A stretch of DNA of 64,000 nt from Trebonia sp963795335 (GTDB lineage: Bacteria; Actinomycetota; Actinomycetes; Streptosporangiales; Streptosporangiaceae), in contig CAWCHI010000008.1 in NCBI GenBank assembly GCA_963795335.1, positions 62,001 through 126,000 of the forward strand, given 5' to 3'. The translations under genes and the position numbers were made by a program. Below are positions 1-8,767 of the stretch, piece by piece (position 1 is the first letter of the stretch; each line of letters begins with the position of its first letter). The notes under the pieces were generated by a model. It saw only the letters and a program-made list of their open reading frames with translations. It did not search any database and had not been told where the DNA came from.

Positions 1-927
1 CCGGTAAGCCAGCACGGTGCCGTCGCGCATCCCGCCGATGGTGACCGTGTGCTGCTGGGCCCGGCCGTGGGTCATCCCGACCAGGTTCTCCATCCGCGTC
101 TCCGACCACCGCGCCGGGCGGCCCAGCTGCTTCGCGATCCAGCAGATGACCAGCACCTCGGCGGGAGCGCCGAACTTGGCCCCGAAGCCGCCACCGACCT
201 CAGGGGTGATGACCCGGACGTCCTCGGCCGTGAGCCCGAGGCCCGCCACCACCGCGCCCTTGGTGCCCTGGGCGCCCTGGTTGGGGATCCAGGCGGTCAG
301 CCGGCCGTCTTCACCCCAGACGGCGGCGGCCGAGCGTGACTCCATCGGCGCCGGCGCGACCCGCCGGTTCTGGATGACCTCGCTCACCACGACCTCGCAC
401 CCGTCGAACAGGTGCGGGTCGGCCGACGAGGCGTCCCCCCAGGTGCAGACGACGTTGGTGCCGGCCTCGGGGAACAGCAGGCCGCGTTCCCCTGACAGGG
501 CGTCGTTCATGTCGACCACGGCGTCGAGGAACTCGTAGTCGATGTCGACCAGCTCGATCGCGTCCTCGCCCTGGTAGACCTCCTCGGTCACCACCGCCGC
601 GACCGGCTCCCCGACGTACCGCACCGTGCCGCGGGCCAGCAGGTGATGCAGCATCGCCTGATTCATCTTGGGCGCGGCCGGCTTCAGCGGGGCCACCCCG
701 TCGGCCGCCAGGTCGGCCGCGGTGTAGACCGCGACCACCCCGGGCGCGGCCAGGGCCGCGCTGGTGTCGATCCCGTTGATCGTCGCGTGCGCCACCGTCG
801 ACCGGACGAAGTGCACGTAGCACGCGCCTGCCAGCCGCTCGTCCTGCACGTCCTCGGTGTAGACGCCGCCGGTGGACAGGAAGGCGGGGTCTTCCACCCG
901 CTGGACCCGGGTACCGAGAATGCTCAC
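1..927 (-). CDS. Molybdopterin-binding (CoxL/xanthine dehydrogenase-type) large subunit, 3' part outside window
   Basis: The frame opens with GTG at 927 and runs off the left edge, so only about 309 N-terminal residues are visible. The start VSILGTRVQRVEDPAFLSTG and the following YTEDV, HFVRSTVAHA and RYVGEPVAAVV segments are typical of the aldehyde oxidase/xanthine dehydrogenase/CO dehydrogenase large-subunit N-terminal domain. The segment TPEVGGGFGAK is the conserved start of the molybdopterin domain. Known relatives hydroxylate aldehydes, N-heterocycles or CO using Mo-cytosine-dinucleotide, with separate FAD and 2Fe-2S subunits; neither partner lies on the right side. The GTG overlaps the stop of the upstream dehydrogenase by 4 bp (GTGA), implying translational coupling. 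The substrate cannot be inferred. Confidence 0.85.
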   Translation of the reverse strand, partial: MSILGTRVQRVEDPAFLSTGGVYTEDVQDERLAGACYVHFVRSTVAHATINGIDTSAALAAPGVVAVYTAADLAADGVAPLKPAAPKMNQAMLHHLLARGTVRYVGEPVAAVVTEEVYQGEDAIELVDIDYEFLDAVVDMNDALSGERGLLFPEAGTNVVCTWGDASSADPHLFDGCEVVVSEVIQNRRVAPAPMESRSAAAVWGEDGRLTAWIPNQGAQGTKGAVVAGLGLTAEDVRVITPEVGGGFGAKFGAPAEVLVICWIAKQLGRPARWSETRMENLVGMTHGRAQQHTVTIGGMRDGTVLAYR

Positions 928-2120
928 GCCTGCTCCGTCTCCTTCGGGTGCGCGCGCTGCCACTGACGGACCGACCGGCGTGCCAGCGACATCCGGTGCA
1001 CCTCGGAGGGGCCGTCGTAGATCCGGAACGGCCGTACCTCGGCCATGAACTGCGCCAGCGGCAGGTCGGCCGATACCCCCAGCCCGCCGCAGAGCTGGAC
1101 CGAGCGGTCAAGCACGCGCCCGACCGCCTCGGCCACGAACACCTTCGCGACCGAGGTCTCCTTGCGGGCGGGCTGGCCGTTGTCCAGCGCCCAGGCCGCC
1201 TGCCAGATCAGCGCCCGGCTGGCGGCGATGTCGATCTCATTGTCGGCGATCTGCGCCTGGGCCATGCCGAGCTCACCGAGCACCGACCCGAACAGGCGGC
1301 GGCGCGCGGCGTAGCCGACCGCGACGTCGTGCGCCCGGGTGGCCAGGCCGAGCCAGCGCATGCAGTGGGTGAGACGGGCCGGGCCGAGCCGCACCTGCGC
1401 GTACTGGAAGCCCTCGTCGGGACGGCCGAGCACGGCGTCCGGGCCGACCCGGCAGTCGTCGAACTCGACGACTGCGTGGCCGCCGCTGAAGGTGGTGTCG
1501 ATGGTGCTGATGACGCGGGTCACCGACATGCCCGGGTTGTCCGCGTCGACGAGGAACATGGTCGACGCGTCGTCGCCGGTGCGGGCCATGACGATGGCGA
1601 ACGCGGCCCCGTTGGCCCCGGTGATGAAGTGCTTGCGGCCGGAGATCGACCACCCGTCGCTGGTCCTGACCGCCGCGGTGAGCAGGCTCCCCGGGTCGGC
1701 CCCGGCCCCGGGGGCGGGCTCCGTCATCGCGAAACAGGACCGGGTCCGCCCCTCGGCCAGCGGCCGCAGGTAGCGCTCCCGCTGGGCTGCCGTCGCGACC
1801 CGCTCGAGCAGCAGCATGTTCCCCTCGTCGGGGGCGGAGCAGTTCAGCGCGGCCGGCCCGAGCGGGCTGCGGCCCGCCTGCTCGAAGATGACCGCCTGGC
1901 CGCGGGTGTCGAGGCCGAGACCGCCGAGCTCGGCCGGCATGTGCGGCGCGAGCAGGCCCGCCTCGCGCGCGGCCCGTTGCAGCTCCGCGCGCAGCCCGTC
2001 CGGGATCCCGTGCTGCCCGGCGGTCTCCTGCTCGCGCGGGATGACGACCGTGTCGACGAACTCACGGACCCGCTGGGCCAGCTTGGCGACCTCGTCGTCA
2101 ACTCCGAACTCGATTGCCAC
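924..2120 (-). CDS. Acyl-CoA dehydrogenase, ACAD10/11-like
   Basis: A 398-residue FAD-dependent acyl-CoA dehydrogenase starting with GTG. N-terminal helical, middle beta (CFAMTEPAPGAGAD, ISGRKHFITGA) and C-terminal helical domains are in order. Near residue 369 the active-site loop reads YDGPSEVHRMSLARR, the DGP-SEVH form seen in ACAD10/11 and bacterial relatives such as LvaC, where Asp replaces the usual Glu of YEGTSE. Those relatives act on 4-phosphorylated acyl-CoAs; a matching phosphotransferase is encoded at 27869-28948. It sits between the SDR upstream (41 bp gap) and the CoxL-type gene (GTGA overlap). Membership of the dehydrogenase superfamily is certain; the 4-hydroxyacyl role is inference. 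Confidence 0.9.
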   Translation of the reverse strand: MAIEFGVDDEVAKLAQRVREFVDTVVIPREQETAGQHGIPDGLRAELQRAAREAGLLAPHMPAELGGLGLDTRGQAVIFEQAGRSPLGPAALNCSAPDEGNMLLLERVATAAQRERYLRPLAEGRTRSCFAMTEPAPGAGADPGSLLTAAVRTSDGWSISGRKHFITGANGAAFAIVMARTGDDASTMFLVDADNPGMSVTRVISTIDTTFSGGHAVVEFDDCRVGPDAVLGRPDEGFQYAQVRLGPARLTHCMRWLGLATRAHDVAVGYAARRRLFGSVLGELGMAQAQIADNEIDIAASRALIWQAAWALDNGQPARKETSVAKVFVAEAVGRVLDRSVQLCGGLGVSADLPLAQFMAEVRPFRIYDGPSEVHRMSLARRSVRQWQRAHPKETEQA

Positions 2121-2161
2121 CGGTCATCCCCTCATCCTCGCGCCCTCATCCTCGTCGCCGC

Positions 2162-2917
2162 CTATGCTGTCCACCCGCCGTCGACCGAGACGGTCGAGCC
2201 GGTCACGTAGGAAGAGGCGTCCGAGGCGAGAAACAGTACCGCCCCCACCACCTCGTGCGGCAGGCCGAACCGGGCGAACGGGATGCGCTGGACCAGCGCC
2301 TCGCTGAGCGGGCTGGCCCGCAGCCCGGCCGTCATCTCGGTGGCGAAGTAGCCCGGTGCCACCGCGTTGACCCGGACGTTCCGGTCGGCCCACTCGACCG
2401 CGAGCGTCCGGGTGAGCATTTCCAGGCCGCCCTTGCTGGCGGCGTAGGCGGCCAGCCGCGGCCAGCCCGCCTGGCCGTGGACCGAGCTGATGCTGATGAT
2501 GCTGCCGCCCGAGCCCGCCAGCATGAGCTGCCCGGCCGCCCGGGCGCAGATGAAGGCGCCCGTCAGGTTCACCTCGAGGATGTGCTTCCAGTCGGTCAGG
2601 CTGAGCGCCTCGCTGCGGTTCAGCACTGGGCTGATGCCGGCATTGTTGACCAGGATGTCGAGCGCGCCGAAGCGCTCCACCGCCGCCGTGACCACCGCCT
2701 CTACCTGAGCGGGGTCGGTCACGTCGGCCGGGGCAACCATGCCGCGCCCGCCGTCCGCCTCGATCTTGGCCAGCGTCTCGGTCAGTTCGCTGACGGTGCG
2801 GGCGGTCAGGATCACCGCGGCCCCGGACGCGGCCAGCCCCTGCGCTATCGCCGCGCCGAGGCCCCGTCCAGCGCCGGTGACCCACGCGACCTTGCCGTCT
2901 AGCACCAGACTGTCCAT
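2162..2917 (-). CDS. Short-chain dehydrogenase/reductase
   Basis: A 251-residue classical SDR. The Rossmann motif TGAGRGLG is near residues 14-21, NNAG near residue 90, and the catalytic Ser plus YAASK are present; the C-terminal VTGSTVSVDGGW is standard. I start it at ATG 2917, not further upstream, because MDSLVLDGKVAWVTG is the normal family N-terminus and AAGGAG-like purines (GACAAGGAG) lie about 13 bp before it. Expected role is NAD(P)-dependent oxidation of a hydroxyl or hydroxyacyl-CoA intermediate. First gene of the leftward operon with the dehydrogenase and CoxL-type gene. Confidence 0.88.
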   Translation of the reverse strand: MDSLVLDGKVAWVTGAGRGLGAAIAQGLAASGAAVILTARTVSELTETLAKIEADGGRGMVAPADVTDPAQVEAVVTAAVERFGALDILVNNAGISPVLNRSEALSLTDWKHILEVNLTGAFICARAAGQLMLAGSGGSIISISSVHGQAGWPRLAAYAASKGGLEMLTRTLAVEWADRNVRVNAVAPGYFATEMTAGLRASPLSEALVQRIPFARFGLPHEVVGAVLFLASDASSYVTGSTVSVDGGWTA

Positions 2918-3128
2918 AACCGAGGCTGATCTCCTTGTCGGCGCGGTGCCAGGCCCGGGCCCTGTCCCGGACGAAGCCACGTACGGATTGGCCGGGCGTC
3001 AGCGCACGGGCCCGGCCGGGCGGCCGCGCTGGGCGGGCCCGTCCGCTCCGCCTCGAGCGCGGACCCGGCGGACGGCCGCCGGCGTTCTGTTCGGCACTGA
3101 CGGACGCTCCTCACCGGGGGAGAATCTA

Positions 3129-3148
3129 CCGACCGACGAGTCGGTCGG
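3129..3148. promoter_or_regulatory. Perfect inverted repeat, putative operator (site 1)
   Basis: Two perfect 9-bp arms, CCGACCGAC and GTCGGTCGG, separated by GA. The site lies just downstream of the expected start point of the leftward promoter at 3161-3189, where a TetR-type repressor would block transcription. The same core with the same 2-bp spacing recurs at 3257-3268 and 40444-40461. Confidence 0.6.
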
Positions 3149-3160
3149 GTAATGATGACC

Positions 3161-3189
3161 AGTCTGAGTCGTCCCCCCGAGGGTGTCAA
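3161..3189 (-). promoter_or_regulatory. Putative promoter for the 2917-1 operon
   Basis: On the minus strand a perfect TTGACA (3184-3189) is followed after 17 bp by CAGACT (3161-3166). The -35 is ideal and the -10 weak, but spacing matches the other promoters in this window. The leader to ATG 2917 would be about 240 nt and contains operator site 1. Confidence 0.45.
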
Positions 3190-3256
3190 GACCCCGTAAG
3201 CCAGCCACGCGCGATCGAACGGATTACCGCCGCGATGGCCCTCTAATTTGACTCAA

Positions 3257-3268
3257 CCGACTAGTCGG
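3257..3268. promoter_or_regulatory. Perfect 12-bp palindrome, putative operator (site 2)
   Basis: CCGACTAGTCGG is its own reverse complement and has the layout CCGAC-TA-GTCGG, the same core as site 1. It lies upstream of the leftward promoter -35 at 3184-3189 and next to TTGACT (3248-3253) on the plus strand. Confidence 0.5.
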
Positions 3269-3947
3269 ACCGGTCTAAGCGTCCGACGGAGGACGGTCGC
3301 GGAAAGCCGGAGCGAGCGGTCGCGCGGACGGACGCGGCCGCCCGCCTATCACGGGAGAGCGGGCTTATCCCAGCCGCCGCCCGCGCGCTTGGGCGCCAGG
3401 TTTGCGCCCGTGCGATAATACGCCCGCATCTTCGCCGTGGCCTTTGCCCGCGAGGTGCTTTTTGCGCGTCCCGGACGATTTCGCGGCGCCCGCGGGCGGA
3501 ATTGCGCCGACGCCACTGGCGGGCCCCGGAGGACCAGCGCGACGCACATTCAGCGATACCGGCGGACGTGATCGCGGGCACCATCGCACCGGGCCCGGTG
3601 ATCGTCAGCCGACCTGGGCCAGCCTGCCGGGAACGCAATGGCCGGCCACCTTATCGTTCATTCGGTAAAGCGGCCAGGCCCGTTCTTAATGGCGGTAAAC
3701 CGCCGGCGAAAAAGGCAACCGGGGACCCTGCCAAGCCTGATTCGGTGGTGCCGGGGCGGCCATTTTCACCCGGCGCCGGCCCTCCCGGGCCCAAGGGCAC
3801 CGGCCGCCCGGCGGCCTCATCCAGGCGGCCGGTTCCGGCCCCGGCCGCCGCGGGGCGGGCCCGACCGCGACCCGGCCGGCCATCGCGGTGCCTCCGGCCG
3901 GGGTGCTGACCTGCCCGGCCGTCGGGTGGGAGCGTTCGGGGCGGGTC

Positions 3948-3983
3948 CGGCGCGGGTCCCGGCGCGGGTCCCGGCGCGCGTGC
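3948..3983. repeat. 12-bp tandem repeat, about three copies
   Basis: CGGCGCGGGTCC occurs twice exactly (3948-3959, 3960-3971), followed by a third degenerate copy (3972-3983) and preceded by a partial one. It lies in the gene-free region. Confidence 0.7.
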
Positions 3984-4527
3984 ACCGCCGGGCCGGAGCG
4001 GAGGTGACTGGCCGCCCGGCCGCGGCGAGACGCTCCGGGCGGCCCGGCCGCCGTTTCCCGGTCCACCCGGCCGTTACCTCTGGCCACCCCGGCAAGTGGC
4101 CTCGAATGGCCGCCGTCACCGCGATCGCGTCGACGCCGGCGGTGGCCCCGGCCGGAATTCACGAAAGGCCGGGCTAATCGGGCGAATTGTCCCGGAGACC
4201 GGAAAGATCGCCCGGCCCCGCTTTTCGCGGACCGTTAGCTCGGGCACCGGGCGCCCTCCGCCGCCGGGCTATTCGCGTCCGGCCGGTCACGCGCTGCCGC
4301 CGGCCGGAAGGGGGCGCCGGGCAAAGGGGCCCGCCCGCGTTTGCGGGTGCAAACGGAGAGGGGCCGGCCGGCCCCCGCCGGGCCGCAGTTCGCGGTGGGC
4401 CGGATCCGGGCGGCCGGGCGGAGTTCAGCCGGCTCGCGGGGCCACGCATTCCATAGCAACGGAAATCGCGAGAATCGGGCGAAAACACCGCCGGGCCGCC
4501 GGGCCAGCGCGTCTGCGTGAAACGAGC

Positions 4528-4545
4528 TAGAATATTACAATCTCG
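4528..4545 (+). promoter_or_regulatory. AT-rich patch with -10-like TAGAAT before the IclR gene
   Basis: TAGAAT (4528-4533) lies in the only AT-rich stretch for hundreds of bases, about 36 bp before the TTG start of the IclR-type gene. No clear -35 is visible, so this may need an activator or be a self-regulated promoter. Confidence 0.3.
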
Positions 4546-4568
4546 GCCGGTCTAGAGGGTAGGCGAAT

Positions 4569-5403
4569 TTGAGCGTTCCGGCGGTGCATCGGGCGGCTAC
4601 GGTCCTTGATTTTCTGGCGACCAGCAGCGACCCGGTCGGATTCGGGCAACTGGCGGCGGCGGTGGACATGCCCCGCAGCTCGCTCCACAACGTCTGCATG
4701 GCCCTGGTCGACACCGGCCTGGTCGAGCGCGGCGCCGACGGGCGCTTCCAGATCGGGCTGCGCGTGGTGGAACTGGCGCGCGCCCGGCTCGCCCGGACCG
4801 AGCTGGTCGGTACGTTCCTCGAGGCGTGCCGGGAACTCGGCGGGATCGAGGAGACGCTCGTCCTCGGGGTGCTCAGCGGCATCGACGTGGTCTACGTGGG
4901 CGTCGTCAACGCCGACCGGCCGCTGGCGGTGCGTTACCAGATCGGCATGCGGCTGCCCGCCTGGTCAACCGGCACCGGCAAGGCGATCTTGTCCACGATG
5001 AGCGAGCAGGCGGTGAAGCAGCTGCTGACCAGCGCCAGGCTCCGAGACGGCGGTCAAGACCCCGGTCCCCCGGCTCGAAGACCTGCTGGCCGAACTCCAG
5101 CTCACCCAGCAGCGTGGCTTCTCGATCGACGACGAGGAGACGGCCAAGGGCATGGTCTGCATCGGCGTCCCGGTCTTCGAGGACAACGAGCCGCAGGCGC
5201 GCAGCGCGATCGCGTTCAGCATGGTCAAGGCGTCGGCCAAGCCGTTCTCGACCGACCTGACGTCCAAGCTGACCCGGCTGGCGACCACCGTCAGCCGGCG
5301 CCTGGGTCGACCGGGGCCTGACGACCTGACGAGACGCGGCGGCCGGGAACGGCCGCGCGGCCCGGGCCGGGTCACCGGTCCGGGCGGCGCGGCCGGCCGT
5401 TAG
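4569..5403 (+). pseudogene. IclR-family transcriptional regulator, frame broken
   Basis: From TTG 4569 the product reads as an IclR regulator: winged helix in residues 1-55 (RSSLHNVCMALVDTGLVERG) and an effector domain (LPAWSTGTGKAILSTM). After LLTSARLRD, near 5035-5050, homology leaves this frame and resumes in the +1 frame with VKTPVPRLEDLLAELQLTQQ, GFSIDDEETAKGMVCIGVPV and a C-terminal helix, ending at TAG 5403. The joined protein is about 278 residues, normal for IclR plus a short basic tail. One extra base explains the break, so a sequence error is as likely as a mutation. If intact it would control the adjacent leftward operon ending at 5400, or the 2917 operon, in response to an aromatic or acyl effector. 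Its 3' end overlaps the convergent SDR by 4 bp. Confidence 0.75.
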
Positions 5404-6260
5404 CGCATCGTGCGGGCGGCGCCGCCGTCCACGTAGATCTTCTGCCCGGTGATCCACCGGGAATCCGGGCTGACCAGGTAGAGGGCGGTCAGGCCGACGT
5501 CGAACGGGGTGCCGTCGACCTGCAGCAGGCTGGACAGCCGCCGGTGGTCGAGCATCTGCTGCCCCTGCTCGCCCAGCGACTCGGCCGCCGCGTCGATGTG
5601 CGGCGCGCGGACCTGGCCGATGACGAGCAGGTTAGACCGGACCCCGCGGGGCCCGAGGGCGCCGGCCACCGCCAGGTTCAGCCCCTCGAGGGCGGCCTTG
5701 GACGTCCCGTAGGCTAGTGACCCGCTGCCGTACCACTGGTCGGCCATGGTCGTACCGACGAACACGACGGCGCCGCCCTGGCGGCTGAGCAGGGGCGCGA
5801 GCGCGCGGGTGCACAGCATCGGCCCGGTGACGTTGACCTTGAAGACATAGTCCCAGTCGCCGAGGTCGAGCTGTTCCCACTCGGCCACCGGGCCGCCCGC
5901 GACCCGCGCCCGGAGCCCGTTCCTCGACACCACCCCGGCCGTGTTGACAAGGGCGTCGACCCGCCCGTAGACCTCGTCGGCGACGGCCGCGATCCGCTCG
6001 GTGTCGGCCACCTCGGTGACGTCGGCCTCGACCGCGAGGGCCTCGCCGCCTGCCTTGCGGATCTTCTCCACCACCTGCTCGGCCCTCATGCCGACCCGGT
6101 CGACGCAGACGACGCTGGCGCCGTGGGCGGCGAGGGTGAGCGCGACGGCCTGGCCGTTGCCGATCGACCGCTCGGTCCCCGCCCCGGTCACCACGGCCAC
6201 CCGGCCGGCCATCCGCTGATCGGACGGGCGGCCGAGGGCCTCGTCGGTCTCGTCCGTCAC
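5400..6260 (-). CDS. SDR family oxidoreductase
   Basis: A 286-residue SDR starting at GTG 6260, which overlaps the stop of the upstream crotonase (GTGA). The nucleotide-binding motif is extended (TGAGTERSIGNGQA); NTAG replaces NNAG, and YGTSK carries the catalytic Tyr/Lys. The C-terminus (WITGQKIYVDGG) is canonical. The open frame continues upstream through the crotonase gene, but that part is antisense-like Arg-rich sequence and not part of the protein. Likely role: oxidation of a hydroxyacyl-CoA or cyclic alcohol made by the crotonase step. Shares a promoter with the crotonase. Confidence 0.85.
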   Translation of the reverse strand: MTDETDEALGRPSDQRMAGRVAVVTGAGTERSIGNGQAVALTLAAHGASVVCVDRVGMRAEQVVEKIRKAGGEALAVEADVTEVADTERIAAVADEVYGRVDALVNTAGVVSRNGLRARVAGGPVAEWEQLDLGDWDYVFKVNVTGPMLCTRALAPLLSRQGGAVVFVGTTMADQWYGSGSLAYGTSKAALEGLNLAVAGALGPRGVRSNLLVIGQVRAPHIDAAAESLGEQGQQMLDHRRLSSLLQVDGTPFDVGLTALYLVSPDSRWITGQKIYVDGGAARTMR

Positions 6261-7168
6261 TTCTTCTTCCCCGCCCGGTAGTCGTTGTACGGGCCGTCGC
6301 GCCACTCGAACACCTCGCGCAGGCTGCGCCCGTTCTTCAGCGCATCGGACATGCGCTCGCGGAACTCGTGCGCCTGCGAGGTGAACTGGCTCATCGCGTC
6401 GAACTCGGTCGAGCTGCGGATCGAGGAGTAGATGCCCATGTTCTCGTAGAAGCGGTTCATGTTCTGCTTGAGCATCGCCAGGTGGTCCGAGGGCATGTTG
6501 GCGACGTAGTCGGCGAACGCGACCGACCGCTCGTCCAGCTCGGCCGCCGGCCAGGCGTAGTTGATCATCCCCATCTCCTCGGCCTCCTCCCCGGAGACCG
6601 ACGAGCCGGTCAGGTAGAGCTCCTTGGCCTTGCGCATGCCCATGATGAGCGGCCAGATCACCCCGGTGCGGGAGGTGCCGAAGCGGTTGCCCGGGTGGCC
6701 GATCTGGCAGTCGTCGGCCGCGACGACCAGGTCGGCCAGCATCGCCAGCTCGGCCCCGCCCGCCAGGCAGTAGCCGTGCAGCTGGGCGATGGTCACCTTG
6801 GCCATGTTCCAGAAGTACATCTGGATGTCGACCACCTGCTGCATGGCCGTCCTGGTGCCCATCAGCAGACGGCGGCCCCGCTCGTCTTCCGATTTGTAGG
6901 AGTGGCTGACCGCGTCGTGATCCCGGCCCGAACTCGGGTTCAGGTCGTAGCCCGCGCTGAAGACGCGGCCTGCGCCGCGAAGCAAGATGACCCGGGTGTC
7001 GAAGTCGGCCTCGAGCTCGTGCAGCGCACCGTTCAGCTCGTACAGCAGTTCCTGGCTGAGCGCGTTCAGCTTCTCCGGACGGTTGAGCGTGATCCGGCCG
7101 ACGCGCCCGTCGGTGCCAACCCGGTCCAGGAGGAGGGTTTCCCGGGGCTTCTCGTAAGGATCTGCCAT
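6257..7168 (-). CDS. Enoyl-CoA hydratase/isomerase (crotonase) family
   Basis: About 303 residues from ATG 7168, chosen over 7210 because GAGGAGAG sits 8 bp before it and the family N-terminus begins here. Crotonase features: oxyanion-hole segment RVFSAGYDLNP, and HGYCLAGGAELAMLADLVVAADD. The usual catalytic Glu region (PEV/GLxPGxGGT) is replaced by GHPGNRFGTSRTG, so a simple hydratase is doubtful; isomerase, hydrolase or C-C lyase activity on a CoA ester is possible. It resembles the product of 28945-29853 in this respect. First gene of a two-gene operon with the SDR. Confidence 0.85.
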   Translation of the reverse strand: MADPYEKPRETLLLDRVGTDGRVGRITLNRPEKLNALSQELLYELNGALHELEADFDTRVILLRGAGRVFSAGYDLNPSSGRDHDAVSHSYKSEDERGRRLLMGTRTAMQQVVDIQMYFWNMAKVTIAQLHGYCLAGGAELAMLADLVVAADDCQIGHPGNRFGTSRTGVIWPLIMGMRKAKELYLTGSSVSGEEAEEMGMINYAWPAAELDERSVAFADYVANMPSDHLAMLKQNMNRFYENMGIYSSIRSSTEFDAMSQFTSQAHEFRERMSDALKNGRSLREVFEWRDGPYNDYRAGKKK

Positions 7169-7206
7169 ATCTCGCTCTCCTCGAACGCTGTTCAGAATAT
7201 ACCGGG

Positions 7207-7235
7207 ACATTACGTCTGCCTCTAGGGGGTGTCAA
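7207..7235 (-). promoter_or_regulatory. Promoter for the crotonase-SDR operon
   Basis: Minus strand: TTGACA (7230-7235), 17 bp, TAATGT (7207-7212). Both boxes and spacing fit housekeeping promoters. Expected start near 7200, giving a leader of about 32 nt before ATG 7168. Back-to-back with the rightward promoter at 7253. Confidence 0.65.
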
Positions 7236-7252
7236 CGCCTCTGGAGTGCGCC

Positions 7253-7281
7253 TTGACAGCCCCGACGGGCCGCTTTTTACT
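7253..7281 (+). promoter_or_regulatory. Promoter for the CoA-transferase operon
   Basis: Plus strand: TTGACA (7253-7258), 17 bp, TTTACT (7276-7281). The two divergent -35 boxes are only 17 bp apart, so one regulator could control both directions. The leader to GTG 7457 is about 170 nt. Confidence 0.6.
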
Positions 7282-7333
7282 TAGGCGGAGAGCTTGAATG
7301 ATGTTCGTAATTTCGAATGCCTCCCTAAATCTG

Positions 7334-7347
7334 TGCGTCATGACGCA
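7334..7347. promoter_or_regulatory. Perfect 14-bp palindrome in the leader
   Basis: TGCGTCATGACGCA is fully self-complementary and lies about 55 bp downstream of the expected start point of the rightward operon, where a bound repressor would act as a roadblock. Confidence 0.45.
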
Positions 7348-7456
7348 TGCGGGCCTCCGCCCCCCGGAAAGGACCGACCGTGAGCGAGCTTGCGAGCGAA
7401 CCGGCAAGCACAGTGCGTCCGCGAACGCGGACTCCGAGCGGCAGCGAGGTGTCCTC

Positions 7457-8716
7457 GTGAGCGAGACGAGTGACGCTCCGCTGCCGCTGGCTGGCATCCG
7501 CATCGTCGACCTGACGATGGTCTGGGCCGGGCCGTTCGCCACCAAGCTGCTGGCCGACCTCGGCGCCGAGGTCATCAAGATCGAGGGCCCGGCCCGGACC
7601 GACCTCACCCGCATCCTGACGATCCCGGCCACGCGCGAGTTCGCCCGGCCATTCGACGCCAGCCGCTACTTCAACGAGTACAACCGCAACAAGCTCGGCA
7701 TGGCGATCGACGTGCAGAACCCGGCCGGGAAGCAGATCGTGCGCGACCTGGCGGCCACGGCCGATGTACTCATCGAGAACTTCCGGCCGGGGGTCGTCGA
7801 CCGCCTGGGCTTCGGCTACGACGAGCTGAGCAAGCTCAACCCGCGGATCATCGTGGTCTCGCTGCCGGGCTTTTCCAGCTACCAGCCGGAGGCCTCGCTG
7901 CCCGCCTACGGGCCGAACATCGAGCAGATGGGCGGGCTCGCCTCCCTCAACGGATACCTCGGCGGCCCGCCGCACAAGTCAGGCATCTCCTACGGCGACC
8001 CGCTGGCCGGCCTGGGCGGGGCCGCCGCCGTGCTGCTCGCCCTGCTCCAGCGCGAGCGCACCGGCAAGGGCCAGCGGGTCGAGGTCAGCCAGCGCAACCT
8101 GCTGCTGTCGATGATCGGCGACGCGCTGACCGCCTACCAGCTCACCGGAGCCTCGCCCGCCCGCGGCGGAAGCAGGAACGCCGGGTACGCGCCGCAGGGG
8201 GTCTACCCGACGGCGCCGTCGGGCGAGGTGCCCCGCTGGGTGACGCTGTCGGTGGTGACCGACGCCCAGTGGCAGGCGCTGGGCCGGGTCATGGGCCGGC
8301 CCGACCTGGCGGCCGACGCGGCCCTGGCCTCCGTCACCGGCCGGATGCGGGAGCACGACCGGCTGGACGCCGAGATCACCGCGTGGACCAGCGGCCGGAC
8401 CGCTGACGAGGCGGCCGCGGCGCTGCAGGCCGCGGGCGTGCCCGCCGCCCCGGTGATGGCGCCGGCTGACCTGTCGGCCGACCCCAACCTGCTCGCGCGG
8501 GACTTCTTCCGCACCCTCCCCCACCCCGAGTACGGGCAGATCCGGGTGACCGCTCCGGTCTGGCGCTTCGCCGGGCACGACCTCGGTGTGCGCACCGCGC
8601 CCAAGTTCGGCGAGCACAACCGGGAGGTCCTGGCCGACCTGCTGGGCTACGCGGCGGCGGACATCGACGCGCTGGAACGAGACGGCGTGCTGGCCGACGA
8701 GCCCAGGAAACCGTAG
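7457..8716 (+). CDS. Class III CoA-transferase (CaiB/BaiF), catalytic-type subunit
   Basis: About 419 residues from GTG 7457, chosen because GAGG lies 7 bp upstream and LPLAGIRIVDLTMVWAGPFATKLLADLGAEVIKIE follows as in the family. Class III enzymes move CoA between acids through a catalytic Asp; here it is the Asp in SGISYGDPLAG. Further family blocks: GKGQRVEVSQRN and NREVLADLLGY. The next gene encodes a paralogue without this Asp, so the two probably form a heteromer of the BbsEF type. Head of an operon with two MaoC-type proteins and a PRISE-type reductase. Confidence 0.92.
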   Translation: MSETSDAPLPLAGIRIVDLTMVWAGPFATKLLADLGAEVIKIEGPARTDLTRILTIPATREFARPFDASRYFNEYNRNKLGMAIDVQNPAGKQIVRDLAATADVLIENFRPGVVDRLGFGYDELSKLNPRIIVVSLPGFSSYQPEASLPAYGPNIEQMGGLASLNGYLGGPPHKSGISYGDPLAGLGGAAAVLLALLQRERTGKGQRVEVSQRNLLLSMIGDALTAYQLTGASPARGGSRNAGYAPQGVYPTAPSGEVPRWVTLSVVTDAQWQALGRVMGRPDLAADAALASVTGRMREHDRLDAEITAWTSGRTADEAAAALQAAGVPAAPVMAPADLSADPNLLARDFFRTLPHPEYGQIRVTAPVWRFAGHDLGVRTAPKFGEHNREVLADLLGYAAADIDALERDGVLADEPRKP

Positions 8717-8767
8717 CCGGGGGAACCGGAACGCCACGATCCGATCGCCAGTCCAAGGAGAACACTC

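Larger units (their letters stand above)
2918..4568. other. 1.65 kb region without a convincing gene
   Basis: No frame here shows a recognisable domain, and the short open frames are low-complexity Arg/Pro/Gly/Ala strings of the kind produced by GC-rich DNA. It holds a leftward promoter, two related palindromes near 3.13 and 3.26 kb, a 12-bp tandem repeat near 3.95 kb and an AT-rich patch before the IclR gene. The rest (about 3.3-4.5 kb) holds nothing I can name. It could be relic sequence of a deleted gene, or an untranslated RNA. Confidence 0.6.

Noticed and set aside
6257..7235. Fusion of crotonase and SDR suggested by the 611-residue frame 5400-7235
   Set aside because: The SDR frame is merely open across the crotonase gene; a GTGA stop/start overlap at 6257-6260 separates the two proteins.
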